This document shows, piece after piece, positions 8,452 to 14,673 of a stretch of DNA of 14,804 bases. Every line of letters starts with the position of its first letter. Position 1 is the first letter of the stretch. This stretch comes from JABCPE02 sp963530295 (GTDB lineage Bacteria; Bacteroidota; Bacteroidia; Flavobacteriales; Weeksellaceae). The translations under genes were made by a program, and so were the position numbers. Location of the stretch: the NCBI GenBank assembly GCA_963530295.1, contig CAUSCF010000030.1:1-14804 (forward strand), given 5' to 3'. The notes below the pieces were generated by a model. That model was not told the DNA's origin. It was given only the letters and a program-made list of their open reading frames with translations, and did not search any database.

Positions 8452-9216
8452 TTATGTTCTAAAAATTCTTTTGGAGTTTTCGGTCGTTATTCTATCAATT
8501 TCCTCAAAACTCACTCCATAGATATTCATCAGCTTGCCTGCGATGAGGTTCAGATAAGCGCTTTCATTGCGTTTTCCTCTGTGTGGCACGGGCGCCAGAT
8601 AAGGGCTGTCAGTCTCCAAAACTATTTTCTCCAAAGGTATTTCGCCTAAAAATTGGTCTATTTTTCCATTTTTAAAAGTCACCACGCCGCCGATGCCTAA
8701 ATAAAATCCCAGCTCTATCGCCCGCAGAGCCTGAGCCTTGTCACCACTGAAACAATGGAAAATTCCGCGCAGGCGAGGGTGTTTTTTTCTTTCCAAAACT
8801 TCAAAAGTCTCATCAAAACTATTTCGGGTGTGGATTATGATGGGAAGGTCTCTCACCACAGCCCAGTCTATCTGCTTTTCGAAGGCTTTTATTTGTATGT
8901 CAAGGGTAGATTGTTCCCAATATAAATCTATTCCGATTTCGCCCACAGCACAGAAATCCCTTTGGTTAAGGTGTTTTTCTATAATTTCTAATTCTTTTTC
9001 CCAAGTGTCAGGCTTTACCGAGCAGGGATGAAGTCCCATCATTGCAAAAATTTTCTGCGGATAGGCAGCCTCTAAATCCAGCATTTTTTGATGAGTTTCA
9101 GAGTCTATGGCAGGCAGGAATATTTGGCTTACGCCGTTTGCGAAAGCTCTGGAAACAGCTTCCTGTCTGTCTTGGTCAAATTCCTCTGAATAGAGGTGGG
9201 TGTGGGTGTCTATCAT
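8452..9216 (-). CDS. tatD: TatD family metal-dependent deoxyribonuclease
   Basis: A 254-residue cytoplasmic hydrolase of the TatD family, which has 3'-5' exonuclease or AP-type DNase activity in characterised members. The metal site is complete: H5 and H7 in the DTHTH start, E93 in AVGEIGID, H129 in IIIHTR, H154 in GIFHCFSG and D203 in LETDSPYLAP. Length is typical of the family (about 255-265). The ATG at 9216 puts the HTH motif at residues 5-7, as expected. It leads a minus-strand run with two uncharacterised genes and is divergent from the DUF6122 gene. The 71-base gap between them shows no minus-strand TAnnTTTG box. Confidence 0.95.
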   Translation of the reverse strand: MIDTHTHLYSEEFDQDRQEAVSRAFANGVSQIFLPAIDSETHQKMLDLEAAYPQKIFAMMGLHPCSVKPDTWEKELEIIEKHLNQRDFCAVGEIGIDLYWEQSTLDIQIKAFEKQIDWAVVRDLPIIIHTRNSFDETFEVLERKKHPRLRGIFHCFSGDKAQALRAIELGFYLGIGGVVTFKNGKIDQFLGEIPLEKIVLETDSPYLAPVPHRGKRNESAYLNLIAGKLMNIYGVSFEEIDRITTENSKRIFRT

Positions 9217-9259
9217 GATTTTAAATAAAATTAAAGAAATAATTATTCAGAATCTTCTT

Positions 9260-9267
9260 TATATTTG
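9260..9267 (+). promoter_or_regulatory. Bacteroidota-type -7 box for the DUF6122 gene
   Basis: TATATTTG matches the TAnnTTTG -7 consensus of the Bacteroidota primary sigma factor. It lies 20 bases before the ATG at 9288. No TTG is found at the expected -33 spacing, so the call rests on the -7 box and its position. Confidence 0.6.
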
Positions 9268-9287
9268 CATTTTGATAAAGATAATGA

Positions 9288-9620
9288 ATGGATAGTATAT
9301 CAATTTTAAAACCCCTGGTACACTATTTTCTGCATTTTGGTTTTCCGTTTTTTATAGCCTATTTTTTTTATAAAGAAACTTGGAAAAAAACTTATTGCAT
9401 TCTTCTAGCGACCATGCTGGTGGATTTGGATCATCTTTTGGCAACTCCTATTTTTGACCCAGATAGATGCAGTGTAGGTTTTCATCTGCTGCATTCTTAT
9501 TATGCCGTTGCGGCATATGCTTTGGGATGTATTTTTCTGAAAGGAAATTATCGTGTAGTATCCATCGGACTGCTTTTTCATATGTTCACAGACTGGCAGG
9601 ATTACTGGCTGTGGCGCTAG
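9288..9620 (+). CDS. DUF6122-type small membrane protein
   Basis: A 110-residue hydrophobic protein with about three to four membrane segments. It matches, by memory, the DUF6122 family of Bacteroidota; its function is unknown. Charged and histidine residues lie in a regular pattern: H12 and H16 in the first helix, D46, D48 and H49 in VDLDH, H66 and H69 in FHLLH, H98, D102 and D105 near the C-terminus. This recalls membrane-bound metal-dependent hydrolases of the YdjM type, which have HxxxG/H, PDxDH and H...D motifs, but that link is inference. It is a single-gene unit between divergent tatD and convergent glb, with only nine bases to the end of the globin gene. Confidence 0.8.
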   Translation: MDSISILKPLVHYFLHFGFPFFIAYFFYKETWKKTYCILLATMLVDLDHLLATPIFDPDRCSVGFHLLHSYYAVAAYALGCIFLKGNYRVVSIGLLFHMFTDWQDYWLWR

Positions 9621-9629
9621 AAAACAAGG

Positions 9630-10007
9630 CTACATTCTCACTTGTCTCATTTTGAAAGCCATCATTTTTGCTATGTTTTGCCCTTTGTTTTTGGCATCTT
9701 CGGCCGTTTCTCCCTCAAAAAGCTCATCCACAGTTTCTTTCCAAAGTCCTACCCAGTGGTCAAAGTGGTGTTCCTCCATCGGCACTTGCAGATTTATCGG
9801 AATGTGAGCGCCTACGGGATTTCCCTCGAATTTAATGTCCATAAAGAGTAGTGCCCTCCAGAATAGATACATTTTGGGAAGGTGCTCCTCCCAGTTTGTT
9901 TTCGCTACATCATTGAAGAAAAAACCTATGACATCATCTTTTCTTACCTTGTTGTAAAATGTATTTACAAGCAGTTCTATATCTTCTATTGTTTCTATAT
10001 CCTTCAT
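9630..10007 (-). CDS. Group III truncated haemoglobin
   Basis: A 125-residue haem protein of the group III (P) truncated globin class, related to Campylobacter Ctb. Aligned by eye with Ctb, it has Tyr B10 at Y18 (in FYNKVR), His E7 at H42 (EHLPKMYLFW), the proximal His F8 at H68 and Trp G8 at W85 (FDHWVGLW). All four key haem-pocket positions are therefore present. Characterised relatives bind O2 and NO and are linked to nitrosative stress or low-oxygen physiology; its role here is inferred. The start lies five bases after the recN stop, so it is almost certainly co-transcribed with recN. Its 3' end nearly meets the convergent DUF6122 gene, leaving no room for a hairpin terminator. Confidence 0.92.
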   Translation of the reverse strand: MKDIETIEDIELLVNTFYNKVRKDDVIGFFFNDVAKTNWEEHLPKMYLFWRALLFMDIKFEGNPVGAHIPINLQVPMEEHHFDHWVGLWKETVDELFEGETAEDAKNKGQNIAKMMAFKMRQVRM

Positions 10008-10012
10008 TTGGG

Positions 10013-11665
10013 TTAGTTTTTCATAAGTTCTTCGGCTTGTTGTAGCGCGGCATCTGTGATGGTGCTTCCAGAGAGGATTTGGGCGATTTCGTGAAGCCTT
10101 TCTTTCTCGCCAAGCGGAATGATGTTTGACTGGGTTTTTCCGTCCACATCTTGTTTCACTACTTTGTAGTGGGAGTTTCCTTTGGCTGCCACTTGAGCAT
10201 GGTGCGTGATGACGATTAGCTGCATGTTTTTAGCCATATCCTGCATCACTTTTCCTATTTCATCAGCTGTTTTTCCAGAAACTCCAGAGTCTATTTCATC
10301 CAAAATCAGAGTAGGAAGTTCTGCGTTTTCGGCCATGATTTTTTTGATAGAAAGCATCACACGAGAGCGCTCACCACCAGAAATAGCGCTTTGTATCGGT
10401 TTTAGAGGGAAGCCGGAGTTTGCTTGGAATAAAAGCTGAATGTGTTCTTTCCCAAACTTATTAAAGTCTTGATTTTCTGTAAATTCTACCTCTATTTTTG
10501 CTTTTTCTAGTCCCAATCTAGCGAGAAGTTCCTCAGTTTTTTCTTTAAAAATAGGAATAGTTTTTTGTCTATTTTCAAATAAGATTTTAGCTAAATTATC
10601 TAAATCCTGCTGGATTGTATTCAGTTGATTTTTAGTATCTTCTATATCTTTTTCTAAATTTTCTGAGTTTTTCTGCTGTGTAGAGAGTTGTTCTCGTATA
10701 GCTATAAGTTCTTCAATATCAGAAACTTGGTGTTTTAGTAAGAGAGAGTTTATTTTGTTGAGCTGGCTCGTGAAAACTGTCAGTTCTTCTGGATTGATTT
10801 CCGTGCTTTCTATCTCGTTTTCAATGCTGTCCGCTATGTCTTTTAGTTCTAGATAGCTTTCCTCTATTCTTTGGCTAAGCTGTTCTAGATGAGGCGAGTT
10901 TTCGGATATTTTTTGAATTTTGTTTTTGATATCATTCAGACTATCTAAAATTCCCATTTCTTCCTGCTGGAAACGCCCTGAGATTTGTCCCAAATTCTCC
11001 AATATCAGCTCGGCGTGTTCGCCTACATTTACCTTGTTTTTTAGTTCTTCTAAATTGATATTATCTAGGTTAAACTCTTGCAGTTCGGTTAGTAAAAAAC
11101 TCTGATAATCAGATTCTTTGTTTCTTTCGGCTAGTTGGTTTTCAAGTGAAAGAAGTTCTCTTTTTAGATTTTGATAAGAGACAAATTTCTTTTGATAATC
11201 GCTTATAATTTCTTTGTTTTCAGATAAACCATCGATGATTTTGAACTGATATTCTTCCGAGAAAAGATTGGAAGTTTCGAACTGAGAGTGAATGTCAATC
11301 AGTTTAGAAGACAATTCCTTCAAAACATCTAGTGTTACAGGGATATCATTGATGAAAGCCCTAGATTTCCCACTCGGCAGAATTTCTCTTCTGATAATGG
11401 TATTTTCCTCAAAATCAAGGTCGTTTTCCTCAAAAAAAGGAAGATAAGAAGATGTGATTTTAAATTCTGCTTCTACAACGCTCTTTTTCTCAGGGTCGGA
11501 GATTGATTTTGAATCTGCTCTTTCTCCAAGAATCAGCCTCAAAGCGCCTAAAATAATGGATTTCCCAGCGCCCGTCTCTCCCGTGATGACTTGCAGTCCG
11601 TTTTCTAGAGAAACACTAAGGTGCTGGATTAGAGCAAAATTTTGTATTGTAATTTTTGAAAGCAT
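10013..11665 (-). CDS. recN: DNA repair protein RecN
   Basis: An SMC-like ATPase of double-strand break repair, 550 residues (E. coli RecN has 553). The N-terminal head has Walker A GETGAGKS at 29-36, following ITIQNFALI. The middle (about 150-360) is Glu/Lys/Gln-rich coiled coil. The C-terminal head has the ABC signature SGGERSR from 429 and Walker B LILDEIDSG with D456 and E457. The frame is intact. It lies 28 bases after the DUF4835 gene and five bases before the globin gene, in one minus-strand operon. No LexA-type box or TAnnTTTG promoter is seen directly ahead of it, so it probably depends on the promoter of the upstream gene. Confidence 0.97.
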   Translation of the reverse strand: MLSKITIQNFALIQHLSVSLENGLQVITGETGAGKSIILGALRLILGERADSKSISDPEKKSVVEAEFKITSSYLPFFEENDLDFEENTIIRREILPSGKSRAFINDIPVTLDVLKELSSKLIDIHSQFETSNLFSEEYQFKIIDGLSENKEIISDYQKKFVSYQNLKRELLSLENQLAERNKESDYQSFLLTELQEFNLDNINLEELKNKVNVGEHAELILENLGQISGRFQQEEMGILDSLNDIKNKIQKISENSPHLEQLSQRIEESYLELKDIADSIENEIESTEINPEELTVFTSQLNKINSLLLKHQVSDIEELIAIREQLSTQQKNSENLEKDIEDTKNQLNTIQQDLDNLAKILFENRQKTIPIFKEKTEELLARLGLEKAKIEVEFTENQDFNKFGKEHIQLLFQANSGFPLKPIQSAISGGERSRVMLSIKKIMAENAELPTLILDEIDSGVSGKTADEIGKVMQDMAKNMQLIVITHHAQVAAKGNSHYKVVKQDVDGKTQSNIIPLGEKERLHEIAQILSGSTITDAALQQAEELMKN

Positions 11666-11693
11666 TTTCTTAATATTGGTTATAGATTGAAGA

Positions 11694-12599
11694 TTATTTC
11701 CACTTATTCCACTTGGATTCTACATCTCTCGGCGAAAAAGTGCTCATCATTATTCTCAGTTCATTGACATTGATTCCGCCATTGTTATTGAAATTAAAAA
11801 GATTGAAAATTTCATCTTTTTTCGTGTCAATGAAAATGGAAAGAGGATAGTTCAGCTGGAAATTTGTTTCGTAAGCTTTTAGTTTCAGCAGTTCTTCTGC
11901 AATGGTCTGTTTTGCAGCGAATTGGTTTTGGCTGCTGAGATTATCCAGCCCTATTCTGTGATAGGAATAATAGATGTTTCTTAGAGGAATGCTTCTTTCG
12001 TTTAGTAAGCTATTGACCAGCAGGCTTCTACTTTTAGTCTCACCCATGATTTCCCATCCGTCATAGTTGTGGTTTTGAGCATTTTGAGAAATTTTTTGCG
12101 CCTTCTCGAAATGAGTTTTTCCGCTCAGTTGTTGGAAGCTGTCCGCATCATATCCTAAAATAGTGTAGATGTAAAAACTAATCACATCTGTAAGGTTTTT
12201 CCCAGAAAACTGTCTGTCATTGAATATAAGATTTTCATTTTCAGTGTATTCGAAAGAAAAACGAGTGTCATTGATATTAATGATAGGCGTTTCATAAATA
12301 GTCCCATAAACAGGACGAACCGCCTGAACAATGAGGCTTCCTTTAAAGGAGTTTTGGCTCGGTCTTTCTTTGATAACAATAGCAAAATTAGCTTTGATTT
12401 TTTCAAAGTTTTGCAGTTTTTTGCCTGTCCATTTCGTATTGTTGATGAAATCTCTCAAACTTTTCTCTAAGGTTTTGAAAATCTGAGTATTACTACCGCC
12501 TATCTGACTGTGATTTACCTGCACATTGGCATAGATTTCCTGTGCATAGGTTAGACAATTAATGGATAGAACGACTAAAAAAGCAAATATTTTTTTCAT
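11694..12599 (-). CDS. DUF4835 family exported protein
   Basis: A 301-residue protein that I recognise as DUF4835, found beside recN in many Flavobacteriia and of unknown function. The ATG at 12599 is chosen because it gives a clear signal peptide (MKKIFAFLVV, then a hydrophobic stretch to about residue 17) with likely cleavage after TYA near residue 19. The open frame continues upstream to 12653, but that would bury the signal peptide. There is no lipobox: the Cys before cleavage is preceded by Asn. The mature part is polar, without membrane segments, and so is probably periplasmic. It heads the recN-globin run. No promoter could be identified in the gap to rpsU on this strand. Confidence 0.88.
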   Translation of the reverse strand: MKKIFAFLVVLSINCLTYAQEIYANVQVNHSQIGGSNTQIFKTLEKSLRDFINNTKWTGKKLQNFEKIKANFAIVIKERPSQNSFKGSLIVQAVRPVYGTIYETPIININDTRFSFEYTENENLIFNDRQFSGKNLTDVISFYIYTILGYDADSFQQLSGKTHFEKAQKISQNAQNHNYDGWEIMGETKSRSLLVNSLLNERSIPLRNIYYSYHRIGLDNLSSQNQFAAKQTIAEELLKLKAYETNFQLNYPLSIFIDTKKDEIFNLFNFNNNGGINVNELRIMMSTFSPRDVESKWNKWK

Positions 12600-12680
12600 G
12601 CTGTTTTCTAAAATTAAAGGTGCTAATTTAAAATTAAAAATCATTACACCCAAAAAAATCTCAATAATGCCTTTTTTATT

Positions 12681-12710
12681 TTGTGCATTTCAAAAAAAAT
12701 ACTATCTTTG
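12681..12710 (+). promoter_or_regulatory. rpsU promoter (TTG-N19-TATCTTTG)
   Basis: TTG at 12681-12683 is separated by exactly 19 bases from TATCTTTG at 12703-12710, a perfect match to the Bacteroidota housekeeping promoter TTG-N19-TAnnTTTG. The -33 element lies in TTTGTG, a form shared with the two tRNA promoters downstream. The transcript would start near 12715, giving a leader of only about 20 bases. Confidence 0.92.
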
Positions 12711-12717
12711 CGCCCAT

Positions 12718-12728
12718 AAATGAGATGT
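12718..12728 (+). promoter_or_regulatory. Unusual extended Shine-Dalgarno-like element of rpsU
   Basis: AAATGAGATGT ends five bases before the rpsU ATG at 12734, with its TGAGA core eight bases before the ATG, where an SD belongs. It would not pair well with a normal CACCTCCTTT 16S tail. It is fully complementary to ACATCTCATTT, which I recall as the altered 16S 3' end of Chryseobacterium-type organisms. In Flavobacteriales, rpsU is known to carry an exceptionally strong SD used by ribosomes lacking bS21 to autoregulate bS21. The 16S gene is not in this window, so the pairing partner is a prediction. Confidence 0.7.
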
Positions 12729-12733
12729 AAGAT

Positions 12734-12931
12734 ATGTTAATAGTTCAAGTAAAAGACGGAGAATCAATTGATAGAGCACTTAAAAGATACAAAAGAAAGT
12801 ATGACAAAACAGGTGTTGTTAAGCAATTGAGATCTAGACAGCAGTTTACTAAACCTTCTGTAATACTTAGACAAGGGAAATTGAGAGCTGCTCACAAACA
12901 AAGACTGCTTAGCAAAGAAGAGCAAGCATAA
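12734..12931 (+). CDS. rpsU: Ribosomal protein bS21
   Basis: Small ribosomal subunit protein bS21, 65 residues, the usual length in Bacteroidota. It has the typical VKDGESIDRALKRYKRKYDKTG start and a basic C-terminal half. In Flavobacterium ribosomes bS21, with bS18 and bS6, holds the 16S 3' tail and blocks SD pairing, which explains why other genes here lack SD sequences. It has its own promoter at 12681-12710 and terminator at 12955-12986, so it can be a single-gene transcript. Read-through into the recombinase gene is possible, since that gene has no convincing promoter of its own. The leader suggests translational autoregulation. Confidence 0.97.
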   Translation: MLIVQVKDGESIDRALKRYKRKYDKTGVVKQLRSRQQFTKPSVILRQGKLRAAHKQRLLSKEEQA

Positions 12932-12954
12932 GGTTTTGTTTTGAAAATATTTTG

Positions 12955-12986
12955 AGTCCATTCTTTATTGAGAATGGACTTTTTAT
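12955..12986 (+). terminator. Intrinsic terminator after rpsU
   Basis: A perfect 10-base stem (AGTCCATTCT at 12955-12964, complement at 12971-12980) has a six-base TTATTG loop and is followed at once by a T-rich run. It lies 23 bases after the rpsU stop and 24 bases before the recombinase start. Confidence 0.9.
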
Positions 12987-13010
12987 TTTTAAATTGATTA
13001 ACTTTGGACT

Positions 13011-13922
13011 ATGATAGACAAGTTTTTGGAATATATTCAGCAAGAAAAACGCTACTCTCCCAATACGATTACCAGCTACCGAAAGGATTTGGAGGATTTC
13101 TTGTCTTTCCTTATGGATAGGGAAGGATTGGAAGACTTACAGAAAGTAGAAAAGAAAATGGTGCGTAATTTTATCGTTTTTCTGAGCGAGAAAGGATTGA
13201 CCAAAAGAAGCATTAATAGAAAAATTTCTACTCTGAAGAGTTTTTATGCTTTTTTACAGAGAATATCACTAATAGGTGTTTCGCCTGTGGAGGGCATCTC
13301 GACACTAAAATTTTATCCCGAAAAACAAATTCCCTTTTCTAAAGAAGAAATGCAGGACTTGTCCGCTGTTTTAGATAGTGGAGAAGTGGAGCTGTTGGAT
13401 AGACTCATTATAGAAGTTCTTTATCAAACGGGAATGCGAAGAGCGGAACTTTGTAATTTGCTGCTAGAGAATGTTCATTTTTATAGAAATGAAATTACAG
13501 TGATAGGGAAGGGAAATAAACAGAGGATCGTTCCTATTTCTCCTGTCCTGATGCAGGAACTCAAAGTTTATAATGATGAATATAGAAAACCTAATCCTGA
13601 TGCAGATTTATACTTTTTTGTAACACCAAAAGGAAAAAAAATCACAGAAAAATTTGTTTATTTGCTCGTAATTCGTTATCTTAGTGCTGTGTCTTCAAAG
13701 AGAAAGAGAAGTCCGCATATCCTTAGACATAGTTTCGCAACACATATATTGAATAATGGAGCAGAAATTTCTAAGGTCAAGAAGATGATGGGACATGCGA
13801 GTTTGTCTTCTACACAAGTATACACCAATGCGGATATTGAACAGCTGAAAAATATTTTTAATAAAACTCATCCCAGAGGTAATGCGAAAACGCAATTATC
13901 ATCTGATGATGAGATAATCTAA
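13011..13922 (+). CDS. xerC: Xer-type tyrosine recombinase
   Basis: A 303-residue site-specific tyrosine recombinase of the XerC/XerD class, which resolves chromosome dimers at dif. The N-terminal SAM-like core-binding domain covers about 1-90 and the catalytic domain about 107-285. The catalytic set is complete: R143 in TGMRRAEL, K167 in GKGNK, H236 and R239 in HILRHSFATH, H262 in GHASLSS and Y271 in VYT. The C-terminus extends with a polar tail (about 287-303). Its place between rpsU and hpf is conserved in many Bacteroidota, so this is a core Xer protein and not a phage or transposon integrase. XerC versus XerD cannot be settled from this gene alone. hpf begins 24 bases downstream. Confidence 0.92.
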   Translation: MIDKFLEYIQQEKRYSPNTITSYRKDLEDFLSFLMDREGLEDLQKVEKKMVRNFIVFLSEKGLTKRSINRKISTLKSFYAFLQRISLIGVSPVEGISTLKFYPEKQIPFSKEEMQDLSAVLDSGEVELLDRLIIEVLYQTGMRRAELCNLLLENVHFYRNEITVIGKGNKQRIVPISPVLMQELKVYNDEYRKPNPDADLYFFVTPKGKKITEKFVYLLVIRYLSAVSSKRKRSPHILRHSFATHILNNGAEISKVKKMMGHASLSSTQVYTNADIEQLKNIFNKTHPRGNAKTQLSSDDEII

Positions 13923-13946
13923 GTTTAACACCTAAAATATGTCATT

Positions 13947-14237
13947 ATGGAAATTAGAGTTCAAGCGATGGGGATGACTCCTCATGTTTCACTAGAAGAG
14001 TTTATGGAAAAGAAAATAGCTAAATTAGACACTTTCTATGATAAAATCCAAGCGTGTGAGGTTTTCCTTAAATTAGAAAATGTAAGTGGTAAAGAAAACA
14101 AAACAGCAGAGATTATTCTAAATGTACCAGGGGATGATATCGTAGTAAAGAAGACTACAAGTTCTTTTGAGGAGAGTATAGACCTTTGTGTGGATGTTGC
14201 TAAAAAACTGTTAATCAAAAAGAAAGAAAATAATTAA
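13947..14237 (+). CDS. hpf: Short-form ribosome hibernation-promoting factor
   Basis: A 96-residue protein of the HPF/RaiA (YfiA) family that binds the 30S decoding region and silences ribosomes in stationary phase or stress. The length matches the short form (E. coli HPF is 95 residues); the long-form C-terminal dimerisation domain is absent. Family features visible are the start RVQAMGMTPHVSLEEFMEKKIAKLDTFY (about 4-31), beta strands ending in AEIILNVPGDDIVVK, and a C-terminal amphipathic helix with SFEESIDLCVDVAKKLLIKKK. The start at 13947 gives this domain exactly. It probably shares a transcript with the recombinase gene. No AGGAGG-type SD precedes it. Confidence 0.95.
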   Translation: MEIRVQAMGMTPHVSLEEFMEKKIAKLDTFYDKIQACEVFLKLENVSGKENKTAEIILNVPGDDIVVKKTTSSFEESIDLCVDVAKKLLIKKKENN

Positions 14238-14247
14238 AAAAATATTT

Positions 14248-14269
14248 AAATTTTTAGCAATAAAAATTT
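14248..14269 (+). repeat. AT-only hairpin with GCAA loop after hpf
   Basis: AAATTTTTA (14248-14256) and TAAAAATTT (14261-14269) form a perfect nine-base inverted repeat around a GCAA tetraloop, a GNRA type. No T-run follows on the plus strand, so it is at best a weak terminator or 3'-end stabiliser for the hpf transcript. It overlaps the -33 element of the next promoter. Confidence 0.5.
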
Positions 14270-14298
14270 GTGGTTTCAAAAAAACTTTTCTATATTTG
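14268..14298 (+). promoter_or_regulatory. Promoter of tRNA-Thr(TGT)/tRNA-Tyr
   Basis: TTG at 14268-14270, inside TTTGTGG, is followed after 20 bases by TATATTTG at 14291-14298. Both elements fit the Bacteroidota consensus. The start of transcription would lie near 14304, about 36 bases ahead of the tRNA. Confidence 0.88.
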
Positions 14299-14339
14299 CA
14301 AACGCAAAAAGGAAATAAAGGAGTTCTTTTGAAATCAAT

Positions 14340-14413
14340 GCCTCCATAGCTCAGTTGGCCAGAGCACGTGATTTGTAATCTCGGGGTCGTGGGTTCGAAT
14401 CCCTCTGGAGGCT
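14340..14413 (+). tRNA. tRNA-Thr (anticodon TGT)
   Basis: A 74-base cloverleaf. The acceptor GCCTCCA pairs perfectly with TGGAGGC, followed by discriminator T. The D-arm has GCTC/GAGC. The anticodon loop TTTGTAA has TGT at its centre, and the T-loop is TTCGAAT. The anticodon stem (14367-14371 with 14379-14383) and the T-stem (14389-14393 with 14401-14405) each contain one T-T mismatch. The CCA end is not encoded. It reads ACA (and ACG) codons. Confidence 0.96.
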
Positions 14414-14427
14414 CATTTTATAAGGTA

Positions 14428-14508
14428 GGGGAGATACCAGAGCGGTCAAATGGGACGGACTGTAACTCCGTTGCTTCGGCTTCGCAGGTTCGAATCCTGC
14501 TCTCCCCA
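14428..14508 (+). tRNA. tRNA-Tyr (anticodon GTA)
   Basis: An 81-base class II tRNA. The acceptor GGGGAGA pairs with TCTCCCC, with discriminator A. The anticodon stem ACGGA/TCCGT encloses CTGTAAC, with GTA at the centre. A long variable arm follows (around TGCTTCGGC), as expected for bacterial Tyr tRNA, then a T-arm with TTCGAAT. CCA is not encoded. It lies 14 bases after tRNA-Thr(TGT), so both come from one precursor. Confidence 0.96.
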
Positions 14509-14535
14509 CATTTATAAAAAAACATTAAAAAATAT

Positions 14536-14566
14536 TTGTGGGTTTAAGAAAAAGTTCTTACATTTG
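14536..14566 (+). promoter_or_regulatory. Promoter of tRNA-Gly
   Basis: TTG at 14536-14538, again within TTTGTGG, lies 20 bases before TACATTTG at 14559-14566, followed by CAAA. It closely resembles the tRNA-Thr(TGT) promoter in spacing, -33 context and the TTTGCAAA end. It lies 29 bases before tRNA-Gly. Confidence 0.87.
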
Positions 14567-14595
14567 CAAAGTAAAAATTACCAACAATAAAAAAT

Positions 14596-14668
14596 GCGGA
14601 AGTAGCTCAGTTGGTAGAGCGTCAGCCTTCCAAGCTGAATGTCGCGGGTTCGACCCCCGTCTTCCGCT
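14596..14668 (+). tRNA. tRNA-Gly (anticodon TCC)
   Basis: A 73-base cloverleaf. The acceptor GCGGAAG pairs with CTTCCGC, with discriminator T as usual for Gly. The anticodon stem TCAGC/GCTGA encloses CTTCCAA, with TCC at the centre. The T-stem GCGGG/CCCGT has one G-T pair. CCA is not encoded. It reads GGA and GGG codons. Confidence 0.96.
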
Positions 14669-14673
14669 CACAG

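Noticed and set aside
8302..9031. Plus-strand open frames over tatD and the cysteine-cluster gene
   Set aside because: They are antisense to genes with intact motifs (complete TatD metal site) and encode no recognisable protein.
12600..12653. In-frame N-terminal extension of the DUF4835 protein
   Set aside because: The extension would bury a clear signal peptide that begins at the ATG at 12599.
12999..13006. TAACTTTG, a match to the -7 consensus just before the recombinase gene
   Set aside because: It ends only four bases before the ATG, so a transcript would start inside the coding region, and there is no TTG at the right spacing.
13011..13922. Tyrosine recombinase beside a tRNA cluster as the integrase of an integrated element
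   Set aside because: The rpsU-xer-hpf order is a conserved core arrangement; no attachment-site repeats, phage genes or partial tRNA copies are seen.
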